A DNA stretch of 64,000 nucleotides, taken from Exiguobacterium aurantiacum DSM 6208 (GTDB taxonomy: Bacteria; Bacillota; Bacilli; Exiguobacteriales; Exiguobacteriaceae). A model generated the notes under the pieces. It was given only the letters and a program-made list of their open reading frames with translations, was not told the origin of the DNA and did not search any database. The stretch covers positions 1,493,001 through 1,557,000 of the forward strand of contig NZ_JNIQ01000001.1 in the NCBI RefSeq assembly GCF_000702585.1. The letters are read 5' to 3'. Made by a program: the position numbers and the translations under genes. Below are positions 18,401-29,110 of the stretch, piece by piece. How positions within the stretch are numbered: position 1 is the first letter of the stretch; the number at the start of each line of letters is the position of its first letter.

Positions 18401-18647
18401 GTTCGTCCGACTGCGACGCGAGTCGTTCCCAGAGCTTGAGGAACTGTTGCACGCCTCACCCGGCGACGTGCCTGTCGTCTGTCGATTCTCAGACTCGAAA
18501 GAAGTGAAGCAACTTGCGTCAGCCTTTTCGGTCAATCCGACCGATGCGTTGTTGCTGGCGATCAAGAAACGGTTCGGGGAGTCGGACGTCGTTTTGAAAC
18601 GTGTCGACACAAAAATGACTGGCACGAAAACTAGTACCAAGTCATAA
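15477..18647 (+). CDS. dnaE: DNA polymerase III alpha subunit DnaE
   Basis: The DnaE-type replicative polymerase; in Bacilli it extends RNA primers before hand-off to PolC. It is 1056 aa from ATG 15477 behind GAGAGGAGGGG; upstream in-frame starts lack a site. Domains: N-terminal PHP (about 1-200), palm with GPGRGSAAGS near residue 315 and catalytic PDIDLDFED near 352, a third Asp in KIDLLGL near 500, fingers, tandem helix-hairpin-helix, and OB fold at the C-terminus. The PHP metal residues are eroded (HLNVRS, ADDAC), so no proofreading activity is expected. It is slightly shorter than B. subtilis DnaE (about 1115). Confidence 0.97.
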   Translation: MLHLNVRSAFSLMQSTIRLEQYVAQMAERGSKAIALADDACFGVPQFFRLCDRYGVKPVFGLRTVLRVDGLDVTILAYAREDRHIEQLYRVAGDGAMREANDLAIVVLPENWKTSDPIHRRRLYHQLLNYVPEERLWLGIPSPQTTEQALVLKQLRGMREELGVRLIPTPETAYMRPDDFEAYRALLAIGEGDVISPEDMHHKGRYVRLPSEMNDWFEQGELEELDRFETLVSVKQLPMAESAIPELPDAFLHLKRLVAERLKAKGLLHDPYIERARYELEVIERTGFASYFLIVEDIVRYAKEQAIEVGPGRGSAAGSLVSFALDITEVDPVHFELLFERFLNPERVSMPDIDLDFEDERREEVVRYVLDKYGENHAAPIGTLATFGAKAALRDVARALGMTLEEGQAASKQVKDDGLNGIMANPTKMKWFAGSQKRSQLLTIATQLEGLPRQSSVHAAGLVLSREALQSVTPLQPTDGDQVTQYNMKDLEALGLLKIDLLGLRNLTKLRLMEALIRETDAMFSLKTVPLNDARTLRLLARGDTDGIFQFESEGMKQALRQVKPSEFEDIVVTMSLYRPGPMQFIETYAKRKHGMPYKPVHPVVGDMMTSTYGVLVYQEQVMRLLRELAGYTYAESDLVRRAIAKKDATAIDVEKARFLERTTPKFGLESMQHVFSWIEKFAGYGFNRSHAVAYSLISYRLAYVKAHFERIFYLVTYEKTNQLVRMLRKGRIPVYAPDVLHGEAGAFLEGPGVRLGLKAIQGLTKRDVERLIAHHTEFTDVSRLRELMEWGAKDQLKLRRLLGAGALDRMYHGNRRAAFLAVERLREEADTHLLPDELSSLGLKRTEPTEPNWSEEEREALGTWIVHSPLTTVAPLGVTTVTMEDVLNGEKGFVIVYVDEVRTFKTKKSEDMGVMMVDDGVTQDEVVVFPRVYKAFVRSLYSGNVLLLEVHPNERDGRRQLIVERVRPLHGQALFVRLRRESFPELEELLHASPGDVPVVCRFSDSKEVKQLASAFSVNPTDALLLAIKKRFGESDVVLKRVDTKMTGTKTSTKS

Positions 18648-18684
18648 AAAGTGGTATAATCTGTTTAATTGGTCTGACCACTTT
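18631..18684 (+). promoter_or_regulatory. accDA operon promoter with GntR-type operator and possible FapR box
   Basis: The -10 TATAAT is at 18655-18660. Directly after it, 18667-18684 contains AATTGGTCTGACCACTTT, with the palindrome TGGTC-T-GACCA typical of FadR-branch GntR regulators; the next gene encodes one. Just upstream, 18631-18647 reads CTAGTACCAAGTCATAA, resembling the FapR box (TTAGTA-N5-TACTAA type) and covering the -35 position and dnaE's stop. The GntR site is moderately well supported, the FapR site tentative. Confidence 0.5.
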
Positions 18685-18722
18685 AGAGATAATACCATTC
18701 AAAAAGGGAGTTGAACGGTCAG

Positions 18723-19277
18723 ATGCATGGAAAACACGCATCCTCATTTCACGAAAACATTTCTAAAATCCGTTCATTGATCGTCCAGGCGGCGCTCACG
18801 CCCGGAGATCGGCTTCCATCCGAACGCGAGCTCGCGGAAACGCTGTCGATTAGCCGGGCCTCGGTACGAGAGGCGTTGCGCGCGCTCAGTTTCCTTGGGA
18901 TCGTCGAGACGAGACACGGAGGTGGGACGTTCTTGTGTGAACAAGACCGGCACCGCTATATCGAAATATTGTCCGAGTTCATCGTGACGAAACAGACGAA
19001 AGCGACCGACATCGTCGAGATGTTGCGGTTGCTTGAACGTTTGGCGTTCTCGGAAGTCGAGCCAACTCGAGAACGTGTGCAGGCGCTCGAGTCGAACCTG
19101 AACGAAGACCGGATTTTTCGTCAACAGCTCGTCTTCGGTTTGAAGAACGAGTTGTTCATCCGCATATGGAGCGAGGTCAACCGGTTTTATGAAGGAACGG
19201 ACGCCGGCGACTTGTATACGTTAGAAGAACGAATGGAATTGTTGGAGATGTGGCGTAAAGTGGGGATGCCGGAATGA
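18723..19277 (+). CDS. FadR-type GntR family transcriptional regulator
   Basis: A DNA-binding regulator of 184 aa from ATG 18723. A winged helix-turn-helix occupies about residues 15-75 (TPGDRLPSERELAETLSISR, then VREALRALSFLGIVETRHGGGTFL, the classic GntR signature). A short helical effector domain follows (about 80-184), smaller than a full FCD domain and lacking an obvious His triad. It precedes accD, with coding ends almost touching, so it probably autoregulates and controls acetyl-CoA carboxylase subunits through the palindrome at its promoter. An in-frame TTG at 18711 is the alternative start. The effector is unknown. Confidence 0.88.
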   Translation: MHGKHASSFHENISKIRSLIVQAALTPGDRLPSERELAETLSISRASVREALRALSFLGIVETRHGGGTFLCEQDRHRYIEILSEFIVTKQTKATDIVEMLRLLERLAFSEVEPTRERVQALESNLNEDRIFRQQLVFGLKNELFIRIWSEVNRFYEGTDAGDLYTLEERMELLEMWRKVGMPE

Positions 19278-19291
19278 ACGAGGGGGAAGCG

Positions 19292-20146
19292 ATGACTGCT
19301 TTTTTCAAGAAACCAAAACGATACATGCCGTTGCGTCAGCGAGAACCAAAAATCGATGCGCCGCAAGGGTTAATGACAAAATGTCCATCTTGTAAATATA
19401 TGCATTACACGAAACAGTTAAACGAAAATCATAAAGTATGTGACTGTGGTTATCATTTTCCACTCAGTGCCGATGAGCGGATCTCGATGCTCGTCGATGC
19501 CGGTTCGTTCGAGAAATTCTCAGGACCGGAAGTAAAAACGAATCCGCTTGATTTTCCAGATTATGAAGAAAAGTTAGCGAAAGACAGGGAGCGAACTGGA
19601 ATCGAGGAAGCGGTCGTCTGTGGCCGCGCGAGCATCTCTGGTCATCCGTTCGTCGTCTGTGTCATGGACGCGAGGTTCCGGATGGGCTCGATGGGGGCGT
19701 ATGTCGGTGAAGCGATCGCATCGGCTGTTCGACAAGCAACGGCCGAGCGATTGCCAGTCGTCTTGTTCACCGCATCAGGCGGTGCGCGGATGCAAGAAGG
19801 AATGGTCAGCCTCATGCAAATGGCGAACACGTCGATTGCGTTGAAGCAACATGATGAAGCAGGGTTGCTCTACATCTCTTACTTGACCCATCCGACGACG
19901 GGTGGCGTGTCGGCAAGCTTTGCGATGCTCGGTGACTTGAATGTGGCCGAACCAGGTGCGTTGATCGGGTTTGCCGGTCGACGTATCATCGAACAGACGA
20001 TCCGTGAAAAATTACCAGACAACTTCCAAACAGCCGAATTTTTATTGGAGGCGGGCCAATTGGACGCCGTCATCCATCGCGAACAAATGCGTTCGTTTTT
20101 ACACAACATGATCACGTTACATGGCGGGGGTGTAGACCGTGTTTGA
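19292..20146 (+). CDS. accD: Acetyl-CoA carboxylase carboxyltransferase subunit beta
   Basis: Together with AccA it transfers carboxyl from biotin to acetyl-CoA, giving malonyl-CoA for fatty acid synthesis. It is 284 aa from ATG 19292 behind GAGGGGGA. The N-terminal zinc ribbon has Cys31, Cys34, Cys50 and Cys52; the last pair is C-x-C (VCDCGYH) instead of the usual C-x2-C. The crotonase-fold core follows, with [34 protein letters not shown] and the oxyanion [11 protein letters not shown]. The 3' end overlaps accA by eight bases. Confidence 0.96.
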   Translation: MTAFFKKPKRYMPLRQREPKIDAPQGLMTKCPSCKYMHYTKQLNENHKVCDCGYHFPLSADERISMLVDAGSFEKFSGPEVKTNPLDFPDYEEKLAKDRERTGIEEAVVCGRASISGHPFVVCVMDARFRMGSMGAYVGEAIASAVRQATAERLPVVLFTASGGARMQEGMVSLMQMANTSIALKQHDEAGLLYISYLTHPTTGGVSASFAMLGDLNVAEPGALIGFAGRRIIEQTIREKLPDNFQTAEFLLEAGQLDAVIHREQMRSFLHNMITLHGGGVDRV

Positions 20147-21074
20147 TCCAATCAAAGAAGTGAATGAACAGCTCGAGAAGCTACGTGAGACCGCTGAGAC
20201 GAAAGGGATTGATTTGTCCCGCGAGATTCGGCATCTCGAAGCGAAGCTGCACCGATTAGAAAAAGATATTTATGGGAATATGAAACCGTGGGATCGCGTG
20301 CAATTGGCACGCAACCCGAAACGACCAACGACGCTTGATTATATCGAGCGTCTGTTCCCTGACTTTATCGAGCTCCATGGCGATCGCCACGGCTATGACG
20401 ATGCGGCGATTGTCGCCGGCATCGCCACACTCGATGGCAAGCCAGTGACGATCATCGGTCATCAGCGCGGGCGGAACACGAAAGAGAACATGGCGCGTAA
20501 TTTCGGGATGCCCCATCCGGAAGGGTATCGAAAGGCGCTCCGGTTCATGAAACAGGCGGAGAAGTTTAACCGCCCGATCATCACGTTCATCGATACGAAA
20601 GGGGCCTACCCGGGTAAAGCGGCCGAAGAACGCGGACAAAGTGAAGCGATTGCGCGTAACTTGTTCGAGATGGCGACGTTGAAGACACCGATCGTCTCGG
20701 TCGTAATCGGAGAAGGTGGCTCAGGTGGCGCACTCGGCATCGGTGTGTGCGACCGACTGCTCATGCTCGAGAACAGTACGTATTCGGTCATCTCGCCGGA
20801 AGGTGCGGGCGCGCTTCTATGGAAAGATGCGAAACTGGCCGAACGTGCAGCCGAAACGATGAAGATTACCGCACAAGATTTATATGGATTAGGGATTGTC
20901 GATGAAGTCGTCACAGAAGTGTTCGGCGGAGCGCATATGGATGTGTCATTACAGTCGTCACTCTTGAAACCTGTATTAACACAACACATCGCCGAGTTGA
21001 TGCAACACGCTCAAACCGAACTGTTGAACGGTCGTGCTGACAAATATCATCAAATTGGCACAATTGGCTCGTGA
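20139..21074 (+). CDS. accA: Acetyl-CoA carboxylase carboxyltransferase subunit alpha
   Basis: The biotin-carboxyl binding half of the carboxyltransferase, 311 aa. The start is GTG 20139 inside the end of accD, behind GGGGGTG, which indicates translational coupling and a 1:1 ratio with AccD. Motifs: [47 protein letters not shown] and [18 protein letters not shown]. No convincing terminator hairpin follows, although a long T run at 21146-21156 lies before pfkA. Confidence 0.97.
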   Translation: MFDPIKEVNEQLEKLRETAETKGIDLSREIRHLEAKLHRLEKDIYGNMKPWDRVQLARNPKRPTTLDYIERLFPDFIELHGDRHGYDDAAIVAGIATLDGKPVTIIGHQRGRNTKENMARNFGMPHPEGYRKALRFMKQAEKFNRPIITFIDTKGAYPGKAAEERGQSEAIARNLFEMATLKTPIVSVVIGEGGSGGALGIGVCDRLLMLENSTYSVISPEGAGALLWKDAKLAERAAETMKITAQDLYGLGIVDEVVTEVFGGAHMDVSLQSSLLKPVLTQHIAELMQHAQTELLNGRADKYHQIGTIGS

Positions 21075-21222
21075 AAACGGTAACAACCGCTTCGCATTCA
21101 CAATCAACCGTTCACCAAATGACTGTTTCGATGAGGACCCCTTGTTTTTTTTTCACATACTTGTGTTGTAAAACAAAGGTCAGACATGGTATTTTATTTT
21201 CAGATTTCGTTAAAACACATAA

Positions 21223-22203
<981 letters not shown>

Positions 22204-22216
22204 GCACAGTGAACTT

Positions 22217-22258
22217 CACAGAGACGGGATCAGGTCGCATGCCCTCCCGTTTTCTGTG
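22217..22258 (+). promoter_or_regulatory. Hairpin between pfkA and pyk
   Basis: Two stacked stems, CACAGA (22217-22222) with TCTGTG (22253-22258) and ACGGGA (22224-22229) with TCCCGT (22245-22250). Only a short T run interrupts the right arm. It may be a weak attenuator or an mRNA-processing/stability element in the pfkA-pyk transcript. Confidence 0.45.
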
Positions 22259-22295
22259 TGCAATTGCAATAACATCCCCTAGGAGGTTTTTATTT

Positions 22296-24038
22296 ATGCG
22301 TAGAACGAAAATTGTATGTACGATTGGACCAGCTTCAGAGAAGCTTCTTCCAGAAATGATTGAAGCCGGTATGAACGTCGCTCGTCTTAACTTCTCACAC
22401 GGTGACTACGAAGAGCACGGTGCCCGCATCCGTGATATCCGTGAAGCAGCACGTGCCGCTGGCAAAGTCGTGACCGTGCTTCTTGATACGAAAGGTCCTG
22501 AGATTCGGACGCATACGTTCGAAGACGGCAAAGCACTTCTTGAAAAAGGTAAAGAGGTGACAATCGTTTCGACAGAAGAAATCGTCGGTACGAAAGATCG
22601 TTTCTCGGTCACATACGAAGGCCTTTACGAGGACGTTGAAGTCGGTTCACGCATCATGCTCGATGACGGATTAATCGGACTCCTTGTCGTTGAGAAGCTC
22701 CCGAACCGCGAACTTCGCTGCCTTATCGAAAACGAAGGAATCATCAAGACGAAGAAAGGCGTAAACTTGCCAAACGTCAAAGTGAACCTTCCTGCCCTTA
22801 CGGACAAAGACATCGCTGACATCGAATTCGGTATTTCACAAGATATCGATGTGATTGCAGCATCGTTCGTACGTCGTGCATCTGACGTCGTTGAGATTCG
22901 TCAACTTCTCGAAAAGCACGATGCGTCACACATTAAAATCTATCCGAAGATTGAAAACCAAGAAGGCGTCGACAACATCGAAGAAATCTTGGCAATCTCT
23001 GACGGTTTGATGGTCGCTCGTGGAGACCTCGGTATCGAGATCCCGACAGAAGAAGTCACGCCAGTTCAAAAAGAATTGATCAAGAAGTGTAACGACCTTG
23101 GTAAACCGGTCATCACAGCGACACAAATGCTTGATTCAATGCAACGTAACCCGCGTCCGACTCGTGCGGAAGCATCGGACGTCGCTAACGCCATCCTTGA
23201 TGGTACAGATGCGGTCATGCTCTCAGGTGAGACGGCTGCTGGTGACTACCCAATCGAATCAGTTCAAATGCAAGCAGCGATCGCTGTTCGTACAGAGCGC
23301 ATGCTCGACTACAAAAACTTGCTCAAAGATCGTCAGAAGCGCAGTGAGCACACCGTGACGGATGCGATCTCACAAGCGGTTGCCCACACAGCGATCAACT
23401 TGAACGCGAAAGCGATCTTGACACCAACACAATCTGGTTACACGGCTGCCCGTACGGCAAAATACCGTCCAGAAGCGAACATCATCGCGGTCACTGAATC
23501 TGAGCGCGTCGCACGTCAGTTGAACCTCGTTTGGGGTGTATACCCGATCGTTGCTGACACGATGCCGAACAACACGGATGAAATGTTGGTGAAAGCATCT
23601 GAAGCAGCACGTCACGCAGGATTTGTCACAGACGGCGACCTCGTCGTCATCTCGGCAGGTATCCCGGCTGCGACTGCAGGAACAACGAACATGATGAAAA
23701 TCCACATCGTCGGCCACGCCCTCGCAAACGGGCGCGGAATCGGTGAGCGCGGACTCGTCGGGGAAGTTGTCGTCGCTAACAATGCGGACGAGGCGAACGC
23801 GAAAGCGAAAGACGGGATGATCCTCGTCGCACCGTTCACAGATAAAGAAATGATGCCAGCGATCGAAAAAGCGGCTGGAATCATCACGGAAGACGGCGGA
23901 TTGACGAGCCACGCCGGCATCGTCGGACCATCGCTCCGTAAACCAGTGATCGTCGGTGTTGAATCTGCGACAGCCACACTCCGTGACGGTCAAATGATTT
24001 CAATCGACCCACTTACTGGTAAGATTTATAACGCGTAA
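22296..24038 (+). CDS. pyk: Pyruvate kinase
   Basis: It converts PEP and ADP to pyruvate and ATP. The protein is 580 aa from ATG 22296 behind AGGAGG. The catalytic barrel carries [54 protein letters not shown] and the [12 protein letters not shown] region. After the usual C-terminal domain comes an extra PEP-utilising mobile domain (about 480-580, [14 protein letters not shown]), as in Bacillus and Geobacillus enzymes. Codon use appears strongly biased, as expected for a highly expressed gene. Confidence 0.98.
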   Translation: MRRTKIVCTIGPASEKLLPEMIEAGMNVARLNFSHGDYEEHGARIRDIREAARAAGKVVTVLLDTKGPEIRTHTFEDGKALLEKGKEVTIVSTEEIVGTKDRFSVTYEGLYEDVEVGSRIMLDDGLIGLLVVEKLPNRELRCLIENEGIIKTKKGVNLPNVKVNLPALTDKDIADIEFGISQDIDVIAASFVRRASDVVEIRQLLEKHDASHIKIYPKIENQEGVDNIEEILAISDGLMVARGDLGIEIPTEEVTPVQKELIKKCNDLGKPVITATQMLDSMQRNPRPTRAEASDVANAILDGTDAVMLSGETAAGDYPIESVQMQAAIAVRTERMLDYKNLLKDRQKRSEHTVTDAISQAVAHTAINLNAKAILTPTQSGYTAARTAKYRPEANIIAVTESERVARQLNLVWGVYPIVADTMPNNTDEMLVKASEAARHAGFVTDGDLVVISAGIPAATAGTTNMMKIHIVGHALANGRGIGERGLVGEVVVANNADEANAKAKDGMILVAPFTDKEMMPAIEKAAGIITEDGGLTSHAGIVGPSLRKPVIVGVESATATLRDGQMISIDPLTGKIYNA

Positions 24039-24051
24039 TCCAATGCCAATC

Positions 24052-24083
24052 GAACCGACCTTATCTCGAGGTCGGTTCTTTTT
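24052..24083 (+). terminator. pyk terminator
   Basis: A 10-bp perfect stem (24052-24061 with 24069-24078) followed by TTTTT, in the gap before the UPF0756 gene. Confidence 0.85.
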
Positions 24084-24105
24084 CCATTTAGAAAGAAGGA
24101 GACGT

Positions 24106-24570
24106 ATGGGTGCATATTTATTCTTGTTGCTGCTCGTCTTGATCGGGGTCATTTCCCATAACCAATCGGTCATCATCGCGAGCAGTGTGTTGTTGATCAT
24201 CAAGGCGATCGGGTTCGGTGACCAATTGTTTCCGACGCTCGCCTCAAAAGGAATTCATTGGGGCGTGACAATCATCACGATTGCCGTGCTCGTTCCGATC
24301 GCAACTGGTGACATAGGTTTTAGAGAATTGTGGAATAGTATTAAAGGGCCGGTCGGCATCGTCGCTTTCGCTTCCGGAATTTTTGTCGCGCTCGCAGCCG
24401 GACAAGGAGTCCAACTCATGCGTGTCGACCCGGTCGTCACGACTGCACTCCTGGCTGGAACGATTCTCGCGGTCGGTTTCATGAAAGGAGTGCCGGTCGG
24501 ACCGCTCGTCGGAGCCGGCATCGCCGCCCTCATTTTGGGAGGCTATAGCCTGGTGGAGAAATGGTTCTGA
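24106..24570 (+). CDS. UPF0756 (DUF441) membrane protein, YtwI-like
   Basis: A 154 aa polytopic membrane protein from ATG 24106 behind GAAGGAG. Hydrophobic segments lie near residues 3-30, 48-68, 78-100 and 110-148, separated by short loops. The N-terminal HNQSVIIASSVLLIIK and the glycine-rich C-terminal PVGPLVGAGIAALILGG are typical of the family. The function is unknown. Location between pyk and citZ matches ytwI of B. subtilis. Confidence 0.88.
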   Translation: MGAYLFLLLLVLIGVISHNQSVIIASSVLLIIKAIGFGDQLFPTLASKGIHWGVTIITIAVLVPIATGDIGFRELWNSIKGPVGIVAFASGIFVALAAGQGVQLMRVDPVVTTALLAGTILAVGFMKGVPVGPLVGAGIAALILGGYSLVEKWF

Positions 24571-24607
24571 CAAAATTTAACGACTGGATACGCTTACATT
24601 TCTTTTT

Positions 24608-24630
24608 TTCAGTAAATTGTTTATACTGAA
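24608..24630 (+). promoter_or_regulatory. Palindrome over the putative citZ -10 region
   Basis: Inverted repeat TTCAGTA (24608-24614) and TACTGAA (24624-24630), with a 9-base spacer. The right arm overlaps a TATACT (24622-24627) that could be the citZ -10. No T run follows, so an operator is more likely than a terminator. The regulator is not known. Confidence 0.4.
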
Positions 24631-24756
24631 TGAAGGACAGGGCGGTGTGACGTCGAAACACGGTCAAGGGGAAAGCGTTCGACAGCCGTCCTTATTCCCT
24701 ATAAACAGACTGTATGATGCGGTCGACCACTTTTAAAGACTGAGGGGGAGTTATGG

Positions 24757-25869
24757 ATGTCAACAACAAAAGGGTTAGAAGGGATTGTGGCAGCGGCCTC
24801 AAAAGTTAGTTCGATCATTGACGGACAATTGACTTACGGAGGATACACAATTGATGATTTGGCGGACCACGCCACGTTTGAAGAAGTCGTCTTCTTATTA
24901 TGGAACGATCGGCTTCCGAAAGCGGAAGAATTGAAAACACTTTCTGAAGCGCTCGTGAAAGAGGCGAAGTTGCCGGACGATGTGATCGCGACGCTCGAGC
25001 GGGCGCCGAAATCGGCGAACGCCATGGCGACAATCCGGACCGCGCTATCGCAACTTGCACTTTACGACGAGGAATCAGAAGATATGAGCGAAGAAGCGAA
25101 CATGCGCAAGGCGATTCGTCTTCAGGCTCAAATCGCGACGATCGTGACGGCGTTCGCCCGTCTTCGTAAAGGCGAGCAACCGGTCGCGCCGAAGCAAGGG
25201 TTGTCGTATGCAGCGAACTTCTTATACATGTTGAACGGAGAAGAACCGAGCGAGGTTGCTGAGAAGACGATCGATAAAGCACTCATCCTTCACGCCGACC
25301 ACGAGCTGAACGCCTCAACGTTTACGGCACGCGTCTGTGTGGCGACGTTATCGGATATGTATTCAGGTGTGACAGCCGCGATGGGCGCGCTTAAAGGACC
25401 GCTTCACGGTGGTGCTAACGAGGCCGTCATGAAAATGCTCCACGAAATCGAATCGGTCGATAAAGTCGAAGAATACGTTCGCGGCAAGTTCGAGCGCCGT
25501 GAGAAAATCATGGGCTTCGGTCACCGTGTGTATAAGGACGGCGACCCGCGGGCGAAACATTTAAAAGAGATGAGCCGTCAGTTGACAGCGCAAATCGGCG
25601 AACCGGAATGGTATGAGATGTCTGAGAAGATCGATCATCTCGTCGAGACAGAAAAAGGGTTGAAGCCGAACGTAGACTTCTACTCGGCCTCGACGTATTA
25701 CGCGCTTGGCCTCGATGAAGAGTTGTTCACACCGATTTTCGCCGTGTCGCGGATGTCTGGATGGATTGCCCACATCCTCGAGCAGTATGCGGACAACCGC
25801 CTCATCCGTCCACGTGCCGAATACGTCGGAGAAGCGCATCGTTCGTACGTTCCGATGAACGAACGCTGA
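24757..25869 (+). CDS. citZ: Citrate synthase
   Basis: It condenses oxaloacetate and acetyl-CoA to citrate, TCA entry. It is 370 aa from ATG 24757 behind GAGGGGGAG. Type II-like short Gram-positive form: LEGIVAAASKVSSIIDG at the N-terminus, LHADHELNAST with the first catalytic His, GPLHGGANEAVMKML with the second, MGFGHRVYKDGDPRAK, and the catalytic Asp region NVDFYSA. It heads the citZ-icd-mdh run. The spacing to icd is about 110 bases with an internal hairpin. Confidence 0.97.
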   Translation: MSTTKGLEGIVAAASKVSSIIDGQLTYGGYTIDDLADHATFEEVVFLLWNDRLPKAEELKTLSEALVKEAKLPDDVIATLERAPKSANAMATIRTALSQLALYDEESEDMSEEANMRKAIRLQAQIATIVTAFARLRKGEQPVAPKQGLSYAANFLYMLNGEEPSEVAEKTIDKALILHADHELNASTFTARVCVATLSDMYSGVTAAMGALKGPLHGGANEAVMKMLHEIESVDKVEEYVRGKFERREKIMGFGHRVYKDGDPRAKHLKEMSRQLTAQIGEPEWYEMSEKIDHLVETEKGLKPNVDFYSASTYYALGLDEELFTPIFAVSRMSGWIAHILEQYADNRLIRPRAEYVGEAHRSYVPMNER

Positions 25870-25928
25870 GCGGATTCGAAAGTTCAAGTCACAATTTAGA
25901 CATAAACTTTGGTAAACTAACAATTGAC

Positions 25929-25954
25929 GTAGGTCGGCGAATACGCCGGCCTAC
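25929..25954 (+). promoter_or_regulatory. Hairpin between citZ and icd
   Basis: An 11-bp stem (25929-25939 with 25944-25954, AATA loop) with one G-T wobble. It is not followed by a T run, so it is more likely an RNA stability or processing element than a terminator. Confidence 0.5.
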
Positions 25955-25978
25955 AGTAATGTACTTAGGGGGATTCAT

Positions 25979-27250
25979 ATGTTGACACAAGGTCAGAAAA
26001 TCACAGTAGAAAATGGTGCACTTCAAGTACCGAACGTACCAACGATTCCATTCATCATCGGCGACGGCACAGGCCCAGATATTTGGAACGCTGCGGTCCG
26101 CGTCTTCGATGCGGCTGTCGAAAAAGCTTACGGCGGCGAGAAGAAGATCGAATGGATGGAAGTGTTTGCTGGCGAAAAGGCGTTCAACCAAACAGGGGAA
26201 TGGCTCCCGAACGAGACGCTCGATCAAATCCGTGAATATTTGATCGCCATCAAAGGTCCGCTCACAACTCCAGTCGGCGGTGGAATCCGTTCACTCAACG
26301 TCGCGCTTCGTCAAGAGCTCGACTTGTACACGTGCCTTCGTCCGGTTCGTTACTTCACAGGCGTGCCGTCACCGGTCAAACGCCCTGAAGACACGGACAT
26401 GGTCATCTTCCGTGAGAACACAGAAGATATTTACGCGGGAATCGAATACGCGTCAGGCAGCGACGAAGTGAAGAAGTTGATCACGTTCTTGAAAGAAGAA
26501 ATGAACGTCAACAAGATCCGTTTCCCGGAAACGTCAGGAATCGGGATCAAGCCGGTTTCTTCGGAAGGGACGAAACGTCTCGTTCGAGCGGCACTTGAAT
26601 ATGCGATCGCGAACAACCGCAAATCGCTCACGCTCGTCCATAAAGGAAACATCATGAAGTTCACAGAAGGCGCCTTCAAAAACTGGGGCTATGAGCTCGC
26701 GGAAGAAGAGTATGGCGATAAAGTGTTCACATGGGCACAATACGACCGCATCAAAGAAGAGTCTGGTGAGGCGGCTGCGAATGAAGCCCAGTCGAAGGCT
26801 GAGGCGGAAGGCAAGATCATCGTGAAAGATTCGATCGCAGATATCTTCCTCCAGCAGATTTTGACACGCCCACGCGAGTTCGACGTCGTCGCGACGATGA
26901 ACTTGAACGGGGACTACATCTCAGATGCCCTCGCTGCTCAAGTCGGTGGAATCGGTATCGCGCCTGGTGCGAACATTAACTATGTGACAGGCCATGCGAT
27001 ATTCGAAGCGACACACGGCACGGCACCGAAGTATGCGGGCCTCGACAAAGTGAACCCGTCATCGGTCATCTTGTCAGGTGAGATGATGCTTCGTCACATG
27101 AACTGGAACGAAGCGGCAGACCTCATCATCAATGCGATGGAGAAATCGATCGCCTCGAAAGTCGTCACGTACGATTTCGCCCGTCTCATGGACGGTGCGA
27201 CAGAAGTGAAGTGTTCAGAGTTTGCGGATGAACTGATCAACAACATGTAA
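25979..27250 (+). CDS. icd: Isocitrate dehydrogenase (NADP+)
   Basis: Oxidative decarboxylation of isocitrate to 2-oxoglutarate with NADPH formation. It is 423 aa from ATG 25979 behind AGGGGG. Motifs: [12 protein letters not shown], the substrate loop [22 protein letters not shown] with the active-site Ser region, [30 protein letters not shown], and [15 protein letters not shown] for the coenzyme. Second gene of the TCA run. No isocitrate lyase or aceK is nearby. Confidence 0.97.
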   Translation: MLTQGQKITVENGALQVPNVPTIPFIIGDGTGPDIWNAAVRVFDAAVEKAYGGEKKIEWMEVFAGEKAFNQTGEWLPNETLDQIREYLIAIKGPLTTPVGGGIRSLNVALRQELDLYTCLRPVRYFTGVPSPVKRPEDTDMVIFRENTEDIYAGIEYASGSDEVKKLITFLKEEMNVNKIRFPETSGIGIKPVSSEGTKRLVRAALEYAIANNRKSLTLVHKGNIMKFTEGAFKNWGYELAEEEYGDKVFTWAQYDRIKEESGEAAANEAQSKAEAEGKIIVKDSIADIFLQQILTRPREFDVVATMNLNGDYISDALAAQVGGIGIAPGANINYVTGHAIFEATHGTAPKYAGLDKVNPSSVILSGEMMLRHMNWNEAADLIINAMEKSIASKVVTYDFARLMDGATEVKCSEFADELINNM

Positions 27251-28216
<966 letters not shown>

Positions 28217-28220
28217 TTTG

Positions 28221-28254
28221 AAAGACCTGCTTGCGGCCGCAAGCAGGTCTTTTT
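28221..28254 (+). terminator. mdh terminator
   Basis: A fully palindromic 14-bp stem (AAAGACCTGCTTGC with its complement) followed by TTTTTG. Confidence 0.9.
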
Positions 28255-28405
28255 GTTGCGGCACGGACGAGACACGTCGTGCTACACTTGAAACAGATAG
28301 TGGATTTGTTTTGTTTTTGTAAAGATTTGCTTTGAAGTTGGTGTGATGGCGCATTGCTTTGTAAAATGGGTAGTGTGATAAGAAGTGATTAGAGGAGGAA
28401 CAAGT

Positions 28406-29110
28406 GTGGCCGATAAAGTGATTGTCGTCGATGATGAAGTATCGATTGCGACGTTATTGAAGTTTAATTTAGAACAAGCCGGTTTCGAAGTGGAGACCGC
28501 CCATGATGGTAAGACCGGGCTCGAACTTGCCGAAAAACAAGATGCCGTACTCATCGTCCTCGATTTGATGTTGCCGGAAATGGATGGTCTTGAAGTGTGT
28601 AAACGACTGCGCCAGCAAAAAGTGAACACACCGATTCTCATGCTGACGGCTAAAGATGACGAGTTCGATAAAGTGTTAGGGCTTGAACTTGGAGCGGACG
28701 ACTATTTGACGAAACCGTTCAGCCCGCGCGAGGTCGTCGCGCGAGTGAAGGCGATTCTTCGACGCTCGACGCCGGCAGAAGTGGCGGCAGGTGATCAAGA
28801 TGCGATTGAGATCGGGGACGTCAAAATCGTTCCTTCGAACTATGAAGTATTCAAAAAAGGTGAGCGGTTGGAATTGACGCCGAAAGAGTTCGAACTGCTC
28901 GCCTATCTCGCCAAAAACAAAGGCCGTGTCTTGACACGCGACCAACTGCTGTCGGCGATTTGGAACTATGATTTCGTCGGAGACACGCGGATCGTCGACG
29001 TTCACATTAGCCACTTGCGAGAAAAAATCGAGCCGGTGACGAAGAAGCCGACGTATATTAAAACAATTCGTGGTCTCGGATATAAGATGGAAGAACCGAT
29101 GGCCGAATGA
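28406..29110 (+). CDS. phoP: Response regulator PhoP (OmpR family)
   Basis: The DNA-binding half of the phosphate-starvation two-component system. It is 234 aa from GTG 28406 behind AGAGGAGG; an in-frame GTG at 28385 lies upstream of the box. The receiver domain carries Asp9/Asp10, the phospho-acceptor Asp53 in VLDLMLPEMDG and Lys in YLTKPFSPRE. The C-terminal winged helix ends with HISHLREKIEP...IRGLGYKM. It overlaps phoR by four bases (ATGA). The Pho assignment over other OmpR pairs rests on the mdh-phoPR-polA order, shared with B. subtilis. Confidence 0.9.
   Translation: MADKVIVVDDEVSIATLLKFNLEQAGFEVETAHDGKTGLELAEKQDAVLIVLDLMLPEMDGLEVCKRLRQQKVNTPILMLTAKDDEFDKVLGLELGADDYLTKPFSPREVVARVKAILRRSTPAEVAAGDQDAIEIGDVKIVPSNYEVFKKGERLELTPKEFELLAYLAKNKGRVLTRDQLLSAIWNYDFVGDTRIVDVHISHLREKIEPVTKKPTYIKTIRGLGYKMEEPMAE

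Noticed and set aside
23370-23993. Reverse-strand ORF of 207 codons inside pyk
   Set aside because: Shadow of a strongly codon-biased gene; Cys/Arg/Asp-rich product with no plausible fold.
24690-24710. Possible cre site before citZ (GGAAAGCGTTCGAC)
   Set aside because: Only the left half fits the CcpA consensus; the right half mismatches at the conserved CA.
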